A DNA stretch of 64,000 bases from Streptomyces physcomitrii (GTDB lineage Bacteria; Actinomycetota; Actinomycetes; Streptomycetales; Streptomycetaceae), in contig NZ_JAAWWP010000027.1 of the NCBI RefSeq assembly GCF_012273655.1, positions 1 to 64,000 on the forward strand, written 5' to 3'. Shown here one piece after another: positions 7,958-16,708 of the stretch; position 1 is the first letter of the stretch; each line of letters begins with the position of its first letter. Position numbers and translations under genes: made by a program. Under the pieces are notes generated by a model. It made no database searches and had not been told where the DNA came from. It was given only the letters and a program-made list of their open reading frames with translations.

Positions 7958-9898
7958 ATGCGGCTGCCCCCCGAGGACCGGAAGCTGAGCCCGTACACCG
8001 GCTGGACCAGAAGCCACTGGGAGGCGGCGGCCGACGCGATGCTCGCCGCGGTCGCCCCGCACGCCACTCCCGGCCAGGCACTGATCAACCTGCCGGGCCC
8101 GCGCCCGAGTTGGTCCGGACCGCGCTCCGACGGCCTGGAGGGGTACGCCCGCACCTTCCAGCTCGCCGCGCTGCGCGTCGCGGGCGCCGGGGGCGAGGAC
8201 CCGGCCGGTCTCCTCGACCGGTACGCCGCGGGCCTGGACGCCGGCACCCGGCACCCCACCCGCGCACCCGAGCTCACCGGCGGTGACGGCGAGTCCTGGC
8301 CGGTGATCACCGACCGCGGCCAGCCCATGGTGGAGGCCGCCACCGTCGCGCTCGCCCTGCGGCTCACCCGCCCCTGGCTGTGGGACCGGCTGGACGACGG
8401 CGTCCGCGAGCGGGCGGGCCGCTGGCTCGCCGAGGCGCTGCACCGCACCCCGCACGAGAACAACTGGTGGCTCTTCCCGCTCGCCGTCGGCGGCTTCCTC
8501 GCGGAGGCGGGCATCGAGACCGTGGCGGCCGAGGCGGCGGTCGCCCGCGGCCTGGAGAAGATCGACGGCTGGTACCTCGGCGGCGGCTGGTACACCGACG
8601 GCCGCCCCCGCGCCTTCGACCACTACAACGGCTGGGCCATGCACCTCACCCCGGTGCTCCACGCCCACCTGGCCCGGGACACCGCCCTGACGGCGCGGTA
8701 CGGCGAGCGGCTCGCCGCCTATCTGGACGCGTACACCGGCATGTTCGGCGGCGACGGCGCCCCGGTGCACCAGGGGCGCTCGCTGAGCTACCGGTTCGCC
8801 GCCGCCGCGCCGCTGTGGGCCGGGGCGCTGACCGGGCGGACCCCGCTGGCGCCGGGCGCGACCCGCCGGATCGCCTCGGGGGCGCTGCGCTACTTCCTGG
8901 ACCGGGGCGCGCTGGACGCCGAGGGCCGCCTCACCCTCGGCTGGCACGGCGCCCACCCGCCCCTGGTCCAGCCCTACTCGGGCCCCGCCTCGCCGTACTG
9001 GTCCGCCAGCGGCTTCCTCGGCCTCCTGCTGCCGCCGGACCACCCGGTGTGGACCGCGACCGAGGAGCCGGGACCCGCCGAACTCGCCGACACGGCAAGG
9101 GGGTTGCCCGAACCGGGCTGGCTGCTCCAGTCCACCGCGGCGGACGGGATCGTACGGCTGCACAACCACGGCAGCGACGACCAGCCCGCCGCCGAGGTGG
9201 CCCCCGACAACCCGCTCTACGCCGCGCTCGCCCACTCCACGGTGACCGGTCCGACCGAGGGGCTCCCGGACAACCACTTCGGGCTGCGGGACGGGGACGA
9301 GGTCAGCGAGCGCGGCCGGATCGAGCCGCTCGGCGCGGGCCCGGGCTGGGCGGCCTCGGCGCACACGCCCCGGCTCGGCGGCCGCCCCCTGCCCGGGGTC
9401 CGGGTCACCTCGCTGAGTCTCGCGGACGGCGCCGAGGAGGTGCGGCTGCACCTGGTGTCCGGGGCCGCGCCCGACACCCCCGTGGTGTGCGGCGGTTGGG
9501 CACCGGCGGGCGAGGAACTGCGGACCGGCGCCGAGGACGGCACCGCCTGGGTGCGCACCGCGGACGGGACGCACAGCGAGCTGCGCGGGCTGCTCGGTCT
9601 CGCCGGGGCCGAGGTGCGGACCACCGCGTCCGGTACCGCCTTCGGCCCGCGGGCGGCGGTGCCGGTGCTGCACGGGGCGACCGGGGCGGGCGGGAGCCTC
9701 TTCCTCGCCGCGCTGCGGCTGACCGGCGCCGATGCGCGGGACACCGGGGAGCGGCCCCGGGTGCGGGTGACACCGCGGCCCGCGGGCTGGTCCGTACGGG
9801 TGGACTGGCCCGGCGGCGGCAGCCACCGCGCGGAGGTCGCCGCGGGCTCGGTACGGGTGGCGCACTCCCCCGCGCCGCGGGCCGAGCCCGGCGGCTGA
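7958..9898 (+). CDS. DUF2264 domain protein, probable glycoside hydrolase
   Basis: The 646-aa cytosolic protein (no signal peptide) matches DUF2264 over its first 400 or so residues. It is rich in aromatic/alpha-toroid style motifs (ENNWWLFPLAVGGFL; GWYTDGRPRAFDHYNGWAM; HQGRSLSYRF) and is followed by a beta-rich C-terminal half. DUF2264 proteins occur in polysaccharide-use loci and I recall links to beta-glucuronidase-like activity (GH154), though I am not certain. AAAGGA lies before the ATG. It is divergent from a CUT1 transporter and may cleave the imported uronate-containing oligosaccharide. Confidence 0.75.
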   Translation: MRLPPEDRKLSPYTGWTRSHWEAAADAMLAAVAPHATPGQALINLPGPRPSWSGPRSDGLEGYARTFQLAALRVAGAGGEDPAGLLDRYAAGLDAGTRHPTRAPELTGGDGESWPVITDRGQPMVEAATVALALRLTRPWLWDRLDDGVRERAGRWLAEALHRTPHENNWWLFPLAVGGFLAEAGIETVAAEAAVARGLEKIDGWYLGGGWYTDGRPRAFDHYNGWAMHLTPVLHAHLARDTALTARYGERLAAYLDAYTGMFGGDGAPVHQGRSLSYRFAAAAPLWAGALTGRTPLAPGATRRIASGALRYFLDRGALDAEGRLTLGWHGAHPPLVQPYSGPASPYWSASGFLGLLLPPDHPVWTATEEPGPAELADTARGLPEPGWLLQSTAADGIVRLHNHGSDDQPAAEVAPDNPLYAALAHSTVTGPTEGLPDNHFGLRDGDEVSERGRIEPLGAGPGWAASAHTPRLGGRPLPGVRVTSLSLADGAEEVRLHLVSGAAPDTPVVCGGWAPAGEELRTGAEDGTAWVRTADGTHSELRGLLGLAGAEVRTTASGTAFGPRAAVPVLHGATGAGGSLFLAALRLTGADARDTGERPRVRVTPRPAGWSVRVDWPGGGSHRAEVAAGSVRVAHSPAPRAEPGG

Positions 9899-9971
9899 GC
9901 AGAGACTTCCCGGGCGCTCCCTCGGGCCCGGGGCTCCTCGGGTCTCCGGGGCGCCTCGGACCTGCGGGGCC

Positions 9972-11060
9972 TCAGGCCTGCCGTGCGCCCCGGACCGGCT
10001 CGCCGCAGGAGGCGCGCAGCTTGAGCGAGGGCAGCAACTCGACGTGCTGGACCGGGAGTTCACCGGGGGCGTCCAGGCGGCGCAGCAGGGCGTCGAGGGC
10101 GGTCGCGCCCACCGCCCGCTTGGGCGGCGCCACCGCGGTCAGCGGTGGCGCGGAGAGCGAGGCGAAGACGTCGTCGTAGGAGATGAGGGCCATGTCCTCG
10201 GGCACGCTGAGGCCGAACGAGCGCAGCAGGGGCGGGAGTTGGATGGCGTCCTGGTCGTTGTGGACGAGCAGGGCGCGCGCTCCGGAGGCGGCGGCCTCGG
10301 CGATCCGGGCGGCGACCTGCTGCCGGTCGACCGCGGAGCGGGGGTCGGCGGCGCTCGGCGTGTCGATCACCGGCGCCCCGCGCAGGCCGAGTTGCTCCAC
10401 CGCCTGGGCGTAGCCCGCGCGCACCTCGTAGGCGGTACGGGTGTCGTCGCGGGCGGCGAGCAGCACCGAGCGGTGGCCGAGCCCGGCGAAGCGGCGCAGC
10501 GCGAGCAGGACGCCGTGCCGGTGGTCGGAGCAGACCGCGTCCAGCTCGGCGGCCGGGCTCGCGGGCGCCGCCCTGCGCTCCACCAGGACGGCGGGCACCG
10601 GCAGTTCACCGAGCCAGTCGCTCTCGTCGAGGCCGGTCCCGGGCTTCCAGTTCGGGGTGAGCAGCAGCCCGTCCACCGCCGATTCGAGCAGCCGCTCCAC
10701 CTGGGCGCGGTCGTCGCCGGAGTCGTAGGGGGCGATGCCGAGGACCACCCGGGCACCGGCGGCCGCGGCGGCGGCGCTGGCGCCCGCGACCACCTCGTCG
10801 AAGTAGGAGCCCAGCGTCGGCACCAGCATGCCGATCAGCCGTTCGGCGCCGCCCCCGGCGGTCGCGGCGGCGCCCTCGGGCAGCGCGACCGCCCCGTGGG
10901 TGCGCACCAGCCTGCCCTCGTCCGCCAGCGCGGCGACATCCCGGCGCACGGTGACCGCCGGGATCTCCAGGCGGCTCGCCAGATCCACCACCCGTACGCT
11001 GCCGAGCCCGCGTACGGCTTCGAGGATGCGCCTGCGACGGTCCTGCGCCGAACTGCTCAT
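9972..11060 (-). CDS. DeoR-type HTH fused to LacI-type sensor domain, transcriptional regulator
   Basis: The 362-aa protein joins a DeoR-like winged HTH (residues 1-60: RRRILEAVRGLG, then IPAVTVRRDVAALADEGRLVRTHG) to a periplasmic-binding-protein-like effector domain (about 75-345; MLVPTLGSYFDEVVAGA, LLLTPNWKP, ALISYDDVFASL, PPLTAVAPP). Such hybrids sense a sugar with a LacI-style core but contact DNA with a DeoR head. It lies between the DUF2264 gene and the beta-helix gene. A 16-bp motif is shared by the two control regions of the locus, so it probably controls transporter, hydrolase and beta-helix genes together, and perhaps itself. Confidence 0.85.
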   Translation of the reverse strand: MSSSAQDRRRRILEAVRGLGSVRVVDLASRLEIPAVTVRRDVAALADEGRLVRTHGAVALPEGAAATAGGGAERLIGMLVPTLGSYFDEVVAGASAAAAAAGARVVLGIAPYDSGDDRAQVERLLESAVDGLLLTPNWKPGTGLDESDWLGELPVPAVLVERRAAPASPAAELDAVCSDHRHGVLLALRRFAGLGHRSVLLAARDDTRTAYEVRAGYAQAVEQLGLRGAPVIDTPSAADPRSAVDRQQVAARIAEAAASGARALLVHNDQDAIQLPPLLRSFGLSVPEDMALISYDDVFASLSAPPLTAVAPPKRAVGATALDALLRRLDAPGELPVQHVELLPSLKLRASCGEPVRGARQA

Positions 11061-11162
11061 CGGGCCCCTTCCGTGGTCTTCGCCGAGCCGCGGTCCCCCC
11101 GCCGCTCGCCGCGCTGCCGGGGACGATCCTGCACCGCTCGTCCTGACGACCGGCAGCCCGGG

Positions 11163-11239
11163 TCAGACAAGATACCCGATCATTTGCCCGTCGTTTGATC
11201 GCTTACCGATCGACTTGGTCAGAACCGTTGACTCGATCG
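11163..11239. promoter_or_regulatory. Second operator cluster of the carbohydrate locus
   Basis: Between the divergent regulator and beta-helix genes are TCAGACAA (11163-11170), TCGTTTGATCGCTTAC (11191-11206) and ACTCGATCG (11231-11239). All three also occur in the 7726-7860 region, which makes a common regulator likely. The spacing of the second and third differs: they are contiguous at 7839-7860 and separated and reversed in order here. Confidence 0.6.
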
Positions 11240-11296
11240 AATGGCCGATTTTACGTTGTGGGACATTCACCGTCCCCTCCCTCCGGGAGTCCCACC

Positions 11297-13276
11297 ATGC
11301 TGCTCTCCCTCAGACGGGCCGCGGTGGCCGGCCTCGTCCTCGCGGGCGCGCTCGCCGCCCCCGAGGCCGCCGGCGCCCCGGCCGCCGCCGACCGCTACCT
11401 CGACTGCTCGGCCGCCACGGCGGGTTCCGGCACCGAGCAGAGCCCCTGGAACAGCCTCGCCCAGGCGAACGGCCACACCTTCGGCCCCGGCGACCGGCTG
11501 CTGCTCAAGCGCGGCGCCACCTGCGAGGGGACCCTGAAGCCGAAGGGCTCGGGCAGCGCGAAGGCCCCGGTCCGGCTGGCTCCGTACGGCGCGGGATCCG
11601 CCCGGCCGGTGGTCGCGGGCCGGGCGGCCGGCACCGAGAAGGCGGCGGTGCACCTCTACAACGTCGAGCAGTGGGAGATCTCCGGCATCGAGATCACCTA
11701 CCGGGACACCGGCGCCACCAAGCGCGAGCGCAACGGCCTCCTGGTGGAGATCGAGGACCTGCCGGACGGGGTCGGCAGCCACTACCGGGTGGACGACGTC
11801 TATGTGCACGACGTGAACGGGGACGCCACCAAGCAGAGCAACGGCATCCAGTTCCGGGTCAGCGGCACGAGAACCCCGACCAACTTCGACGACGTCCTGG
11901 TCGGCGACTCCCGTATCTCCCGGGTGGACCGGGAGGGCCTGACCAACTACAGCACCTGGATGTGCCGCCCGGAGTACGGCACCGGGGACGGCTGCGGCAG
12001 CAAGGTGAACTGGCGGGCCAACACCCGGATCGTCTTCCGCGGCAACACGATCGACGACACCGGCGGGGACGGGATCGTGGTGCGCGCCGCCGAGAAGGCG
12101 CTCGTGGAGCACAACACCGCCTACGACCTCGCGATGCGGCCGATGGGTGCCAACGCCGGTATCTGGACCATCAATTCGGACCACACCACGATCCAGCACA
12201 ACGAGGTCCACCACGTCCGGCGGCTGAAGGACAACAACGACGGCATGGCCTTCGACGCCGACTACGGCAACAAGGGCGCCCTCTTCCAGTACAACTACAG
12301 CCACGACAACGAGGGCGGCTTCATGCTGTTCTGCGGGGCCTGCGGGGCGGGCTCCAGCGCCACCGGCACGGTCGTGCGCCACAATCTGAGCGTCGGGGAC
12401 AAGAGCCGCTGGCTGTTCGCGGTGGGCGAGAAGGACGCGCAGGTCCACCACAACACCGCCTATCTGCCGAAGGGTTCGACGACGGCGATCATCCAGCAGG
12501 GCGCCGGTTCCTCCCTCACCCGGCTGAGCGGCAATGTCTTCCACAACCTCGGCTCCGGCGGCTACACCGGCTTCGGCGACAGCACCTACCGGCCCGGCGA
12601 CTTCACCTGGCGCGGCAATGTCTTCTCCGGCAACCACCCGGCCAATGAGCCCGCCGACCCGCTGAAGGTCACCGCCGACCCCCGCTTCGTGCGGCAGGAC
12701 GGGCGCGAGGCCGCCGACTACCGGCTCGCCGAGGGCTCCCCCGCGCGGGGCGTCGCACCGGTGCTCGCGGACGGCGGCAAGGACTACTTCGGCACCCCCC
12801 TGCCGCGGATCTGCCACCCCGACGCCGGTTTCCACCAGGCGAGCACGGTGGACGACGCCCAGTGCACCCCCGGCACCCTGATCCGCAACGGCGGCTTCGA
12901 GACCGGCTCGCCGAGCCCGTGGACCACCTACGGCGGCACCGCCCTCGACCCCGGCGCCCACCGAGGCGGCGGCGCCGTGCGCACCGGCCGCTCCCCGGCA
13001 GCCGCCGAGCAGGTGGTCGCGGTCGAGCCCGGCACCACCTACCGGCTCACCGGCTGGGGCCGCGTCTCGGCCCCGGGCACCGAACTCTCCCTCGGCGCCA
13101 AGTCCTACGACGACCAGGGCTCGACCGCACGCACGGCCTTCACCGGCACCGCGTACCGGGAGGGCTCGGTGCGCTTCACCACCGGGCCGGACGCGAGCAC
13201 CGCGCGGATCTACTGCTATGCCCGCAGCGGCGAGGGGAACGGCTTCTGCGACGACGTCCGTCTGGTGGCGGAGTGA
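11297..13276 (+). CDS. Secreted right-handed beta-helix protein with C-terminal carbohydrate-binding-like domain
   Basis: The 659-aa product has a Sec signal peptide (LRRAAVAGLVLAGALAAPEAAGAPAAA). A parallel beta-helix of the pectate-lyase/PbH1 type follows (about 30-540), with repeated Asn/His rungs such as NTRIVFRGNTIDDTGGDGIVV and HTTIQHNEVHH. After about residue 540 comes a jelly-roll domain beginning LIRNGGFETGSPSPWTTYGG, like CBM4/9-type modules. GGGAG precedes the ATG by seven bases. Relatives include polysaccharide lyases and poorly characterised beta-helix proteins; I cannot assign chemistry. With the transporter and DUF2264 genes it suggests use of an acidic plant polysaccharide. 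Confidence 0.8.
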   Translation: MLLSLRRAAVAGLVLAGALAAPEAAGAPAAADRYLDCSAATAGSGTEQSPWNSLAQANGHTFGPGDRLLLKRGATCEGTLKPKGSGSAKAPVRLAPYGAGSARPVVAGRAAGTEKAAVHLYNVEQWEISGIEITYRDTGATKRERNGLLVEIEDLPDGVGSHYRVDDVYVHDVNGDATKQSNGIQFRVSGTRTPTNFDDVLVGDSRISRVDREGLTNYSTWMCRPEYGTGDGCGSKVNWRANTRIVFRGNTIDDTGGDGIVVRAAEKALVEHNTAYDLAMRPMGANAGIWTINSDHTTIQHNEVHHVRRLKDNNDGMAFDADYGNKGALFQYNYSHDNEGGFMLFCGACGAGSSATGTVVRHNLSVGDKSRWLFAVGEKDAQVHHNTAYLPKGSTTAIIQQGAGSSLTRLSGNVFHNLGSGGYTGFGDSTYRPGDFTWRGNVFSGNHPANEPADPLKVTADPRFVRQDGREAADYRLAEGSPARGVAPVLADGGKDYFGTPLPRICHPDAGFHQASTVDDAQCTPGTLIRNGGFETGSPSPWTTYGGTALDPGAHRGGGAVRTGRSPAAAEQVVAVEPGTTYRLTGWGRVSAPGTELSLGAKSYDDQGSTARTAFTGTAYREGSVRFTTGPDASTARIYCYARSGEGNGFCDDVRLVAE

Positions 13277-13293
13277 GGGCGGGGTGCCGGTGA

Positions 13294-13365
13294 GCCGTTG
13301 ACAGCAAGCAAGCCCCACATCCCCCGTACCTACAGGGGGTTTGGGGCTTGTCCGCCGTCAACGGC
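13294..13365. terminator. Nested bidirectional terminator hairpin
   Basis: Three inverted repeats nest: GCCGTTGAC with GTCAACGGC outside, CAAGCCCCA with TGGGGCTTG in the middle, and CCCCC with GGGGG inside. The structure lies between the convergent beta-helix gene and the TIM-barrel gene and can serve both. Confidence 0.8.
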
Positions 13366-13376
13366 CGGGACCGGCC

Positions 13377-14216
13377 TCACAGCACGTGCGCCGCATACCT
13401 CTCCGCCGTCTCCGCCAGGACGGCCGCGCCCTCGCGCTCCCACTGGCCCTCGTTGAAGATCTCCACCTCTACGGGGCCGGTCCATCCGGCCGCGGTGACC
13501 GCCGCGTGGAACCAGCGGAAGTCGACGCTGCCGTCGCCGAGTTGACCGCGGCCGAGCAGTACCCCGGCGGGCAGCGGGGTGATCCAGTCGGCGAGCTGGA
13601 AGGAGGCCAGGCGGCGGCCGGCGCCGGCCCGGGCGATGTCCTCGCCCACCCGGTCGTCCCACCACAGGTGGTAGGTGTCGACGACGACGCCGACCTGCTC
13701 GGCGGGGAAGCGCTCCGCGAGGTCGAGTGCCTGGCCGAGGGTGGAGACCACGCAGCGGTCCGCGGCGTACATCGGGTGCAGCGGTTCGATCGCGAGGCGC
13801 ACCCCGGCCGAGGCCGCGTAGGGGGCGAGGACGGCGAGGGCGTCCGCGACCCGCTCCCGGGCGCCGTGCAGATCCCGGTCGCCCTCGGGCAGGCCGCCGC
13901 TGACCAGGACCAGGGTGCCGGTGCCGAGCGCCGCCGCCTCGTCCACCGCGCGCCGGTTGGACTCCTCGGCGGCGGCCCGGGCGGCCGGGTCCCGGTCGGT
14001 GAAGAAGCCGCCGCGGCACAGGCTGGTGACGGTGAGCCCGGCCTCGCGCACCAGCCGGGCCGCCGCCTCGACCCCGTACTTCTGCACCGGCGCCCGCCAC
14101 AGGCCGACGCCGCCGATGCCCGCCCGGGCGCAGCCCTCGACCAGTTCGGGCAGCGACCACTGGCGGATGGTCTCCTGGTTGATGCTGAGGCGGGAGAGGT
14201 CGGGCGGGTTGCTCAT
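13377..14216 (-). CDS. Sugar phosphate isomerase/epimerase-like TIM-barrel protein
   Basis: The 279-aa protein belongs to the xylose-isomerase-like TIM-barrel (AP endonuclease 2) family. Metal-ligand motifs are visible: EPLHPMY, VVDTYHLWWD, FQLADW and VEVEIFNE. Members isomerise or epimerise sugars, inosose or keto-sugar acids. Its ATG overlaps the stop of the DUF993 gene (ATGA), so it is the last gene of a three-gene operon. A nested terminator follows. Substrate unknown; context suggests a modified sugar or inositol-like compound. Confidence 0.85.
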   Translation of the reverse strand: MSNPPDLSRLSINQETIRQWSLPELVEGCARAGIGGVGLWRAPVQKYGVEAAARLVREAGLTVTSLCRGGFFTDRDPAARAAAEESNRRAVDEAAALGTGTLVLVSGGLPEGDRDLHGARERVADALAVLAPYAASAGVRLAIEPLHPMYAADRCVVSTLGQALDLAERFPAEQVGVVVDTYHLWWDDRVGEDIARAGAGRRLASFQLADWITPLPAGVLLGRGQLGDGSVDFRWFHAAVTAAGWTGPVEVEIFNEGQWEREGAAVLAETAERYAAHVL

Positions 14217-15373
14217 CGGGGTACTCCGTGGACGTGCAGCAGGGCGGACATCCGCGCCTCGGCGAGCCCCGGATCGGGGAACAGGCCGAGGGTGTCGGCG
14301 AGTTCGTAGGCGCGGGCCAGGTGCGGCAGGGAGCGGGCCGAGTGCAGCCCGCCGACCATGGTGAAGTGGGACTGGTGGCCGCCGAGCCAGGCGAGCAGGA
14401 CCACGCCCGTCTTGTAGAAGCGGGTCGGCTGCGCGAAGAGGTGGCGGGCGAGCGGGGTGGTCGGGTCGAGGAGGGACCGGAAGCGCTCGGCGTCCCCGGT
14501 GTCCAGGGCCCGTACCGCCTCGGCGGCGAAGGGGGCGAGCGGGTCGAAGACGCCGAGCAGGGCGTGGCTGAAGCCCTGGTCGTCGCCCGCGATCAGCTCC
14601 GGGTAGTGGAAGTCGTCGCCGGTGTAGCAGCGCACCCCGACGGGCAGCCGCCCGCGCAGGGCGATCTCGCGCTCCGCGTCGAGCAGCGAGACCTTGATGC
14701 CGTCCACCTTGTCGGGGTGCTCGGCGAGCACGGCGAGGAAGGACTCGGTGGCCGCGTCGAGGTCCGCCTCGCCCCAGTAGCCGTCGAGGTGGGGGTCGAA
14801 CATCGGCCCGAGCCAGTGCAGGATCACCGGTTCGGCGGCCTGGCGCAGCAGGGAGCCGTAGACCTTCAGATAGTCCTCGGGGCCCTGGGCCGCGGCGGCG
14901 AGCGCGCGGGAGGCCATCAGGACGGCCTGGGCGCCGCAGCCCTCGACGAAGGCGAGCTGCTCCTCGTAGGCGGCGGTGACCTCGGCGAGGGTGTGCGGTC
15001 CGGGGCCGAGCTGGTCGGTGCCGACGCCGCAGGCGAGCCCGCCGCCGACCGCGCGCGCCTCGGCGGCCGAGCGCCGGATCAGCTCCTTGGCGCCCGCCCA
15101 GTCCAGGCCCATGCCCCGCTGCGCGGTGTCCATCGCCTCGGCCACCGCGAGGCCGTGGCCCCACAGATGGCGGCGGAAGGCGAGGGTGGCGTCCCAGTCG
15201 ACGGCCGCCGGGTCGTCGGGGCCGGTGTCGGCCAGCGGGTCGGCGACCACATGGGCCGCGGAGAAGACCCGCCGGGAGGCGAGCGGCGGTCCGCCGGGGG
15301 CGAGGGTGAGCGCCCGTCCGCCGGGCCGGTAGTCGCGCAGGGAGCCGTCCGGCGCCGGGAGTCGCAGGGTCAC
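14213..15373 (-). CDS. DUF993 family, dihydrodipicolinate-synthase-like protein
   Basis: The 386-aa protein fits DUF993, a TIM-barrel group related to dihydrodipicolinate synthase and aldolase. Typical segments are VFSAAHVVADP, AMDTAQRGMGLDW and DGIKVSLLD, the last placing a Lys where Schiff-base aldolases have theirs. GTG overlaps the upstream oxidoreductase stop (GTGA), and the stop overlaps the next gene. A retro-aldol or dehydration step on the product of the neighbouring oxidoreductase is a reasonable inference. The reaction is not established. Confidence 0.8.
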   Translation of the reverse strand: MTLRLPAPDGSLRDYRPGGRALTLAPGGPPLASRRVFSAAHVVADPLADTGPDDPAAVDWDATLAFRRHLWGHGLAVAEAMDTAQRGMGLDWAGAKELIRRSAAEARAVGGGLACGVGTDQLGPGPHTLAEVTAAYEEQLAFVEGCGAQAVLMASRALAAAAQGPEDYLKVYGSLLRQAAEPVILHWLGPMFDPHLDGYWGEADLDAATESFLAVLAEHPDKVDGIKVSLLDAEREIALRGRLPVGVRCYTGDDFHYPELIAGDDQGFSHALLGVFDPLAPFAAEAVRALDTGDAERFRSLLDPTTPLARHLFAQPTRFYKTGVVLLAWLGGHQSHFTMVGGLHSARSLPHLARAYELADTLGLFPDPGLAEARMSALLHVHGVPR

Positions 15374-16521
15374 AGGGTCAGCTCCGGTACGTCGAGGCGG
15401 CGGCCCTCGGCCGAGGAGCGCAGGCCGAGTTCGGCGAGCTGCACCCCGCGGGCGCCCGCGAGCAGGTCCCAGGACCAGGGCTCGTCGAGGACGACGTGGC
15501 GCAGGAACAGCTCCCACTGGGCGCGGAAGCCGTTGGTGAACTCGGTGTTGTCCGGGACCTCCTGCCACTGGTCCCGGAAGGACTCGGTGACCGGCAGATC
15601 GGGGTTCCACACCGGCTTGGGGGTCGCCGAGCGGTGCTGCACCCGGCAGTTGCGCAGCCCCGCCACCGCGGAGCCGTGGACGCCGTCGACCTGGAACTCG
15701 ACCAGTTCGTCGCGGTTGACGCGCACCGCCCAGGAGGAGTTGATCTGGGCGACGGCGCCGCCCGCCAGCTGGAAGACGCCGTACGCGGAGTCGTCGGCGG
15801 TGGCCTCGTAGGGCGCGCCCCGCTCGTCCCAGCGGCGCGGGATGTGGGTGGCGGTGAGCGCCTGCACGGTGGTGACCCGGCCGAAGAGCTCGTGCAGCAC
15901 GTACTCCCAGTGCGGGAACATGTCGACCACGATGCCGCCGCCGTCCTCGGCGCGGTAGTTCCAGCTGGGGCGCTGCGCCTGCTGCCAGTCGCCCTCGAAG
16001 ACCCAGTAGCCGAACTCCCCGCGCACGGACAGGATCTCGCCGAAGAAGCCGCCGTCGATCAGGCGCTTCAGCTTGAGCAGGCCCGGCAGGAAGAGCTTGT
16101 CCTGGACGACGCCGTGCTTGACGCCCGCCTCGTCGGCGAGCCGGGCGAGGGCGAGGGCCCCGGCGAGCGTGGTGGCGGTGGGCTTCTCCGTGTAGAGGTG
16201 CTTGCCGGCCGCGATCGCCTTCTTGAGCGCCTCCTCGCGGGCGGCGGTGACCTGGGCGTCGAAGTAGATGTCGATGCTGTCGTCGGCGAGCACGGCGTCC
16301 AGGTCGGTGGACCACTCCCCCAGGCCGTGCCGCCCGGCGATCTCGCGCAGCGCGTGCTCCCGCCGCCCGACGAGCACCAGCTCCGGCCAGAGGGTGTCCC
16401 CGCCGCCGAGGTCCAGCCCGCCGTCCTCGCGCAGGGCGAGCAGGGACCGGACGAGGTGCTGGCGGTACCCCATCCGGCCGGTCACGCCGTTGAGGGCGAT
16501 ACGGATCGTTCTGCGCGCCAT
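15370..16521 (-). CDS. Gfo/Idh/MocA family NAD(P)-dependent oxidoreductase
   Basis: The 383-aa protein opens with a nucleotide-binding segment (IRIALNGVTGRMGYRQHL) and has the family motif YTEKPTA with the catalytic Lys (Glu-Lys-Pro). A C-terminal substrate domain includes GGGIVVDMFPHWEYVL. Relatives oxidise sugars, inositols or sugar acids. GAGG precedes the ATG by seven bases. It leads a three-gene operon and is preceded by a perfect LacI-type palindrome, so induction by a sugar ligand is likely. No LacI gene is adjacent. Confidence 0.88.
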   Translation of the reverse strand: MARRTIRIALNGVTGRMGYRQHLVRSLLALREDGGLDLGGGDTLWPELVLVGRREHALREIAGRHGLGEWSTDLDAVLADDSIDIYFDAQVTAAREEALKKAIAAGKHLYTEKPTATTLAGALALARLADEAGVKHGVVQDKLFLPGLLKLKRLIDGGFFGEILSVRGEFGYWVFEGDWQQAQRPSWNYRAEDGGGIVVDMFPHWEYVLHELFGRVTTVQALTATHIPRRWDERGAPYEATADDSAYGVFQLAGGAVAQINSSWAVRVNRDELVEFQVDGVHGSAVAGLRNCRVQHRSATPKPVWNPDLPVTESFRDQWQEVPDNTEFTNGFRAQWELFLRHVVLDEPWSWDLLAGARGVQLAELGLRSSAEGRRLDVPELTL

Positions 16522-16542
16522 GTCTGGACCTCACTCACCCGA

Positions 16543-16558
16543 TAGAAAGCGCTTTCTA
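16543..16558. promoter_or_regulatory. LacI-family operator palindrome
   Basis: TAGAAAGCGCTTTCTA is a perfect 16-bp palindrome with a central CG-containing core typical of LacI/GalR operators. It lies 22 bp before the oxidoreductase start. The cognate repressor is not encoded in this window. Confidence 0.8.
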
Positions 16559-16708
16559 CGTGCGTACGCTAACCCTTCGCGCAGCGGTGGACAAGCGTGG
16601 GGGCGGAGGCGGGCGGCGCGGAGGCGCGCGGGGCGCCCGAGGCGCGGAGAGGCCGGCCGGCGGCACGGTTCCCCGGCCCGGGGCAGGGGGACCCAGACCC
16701 CGAGGCCC

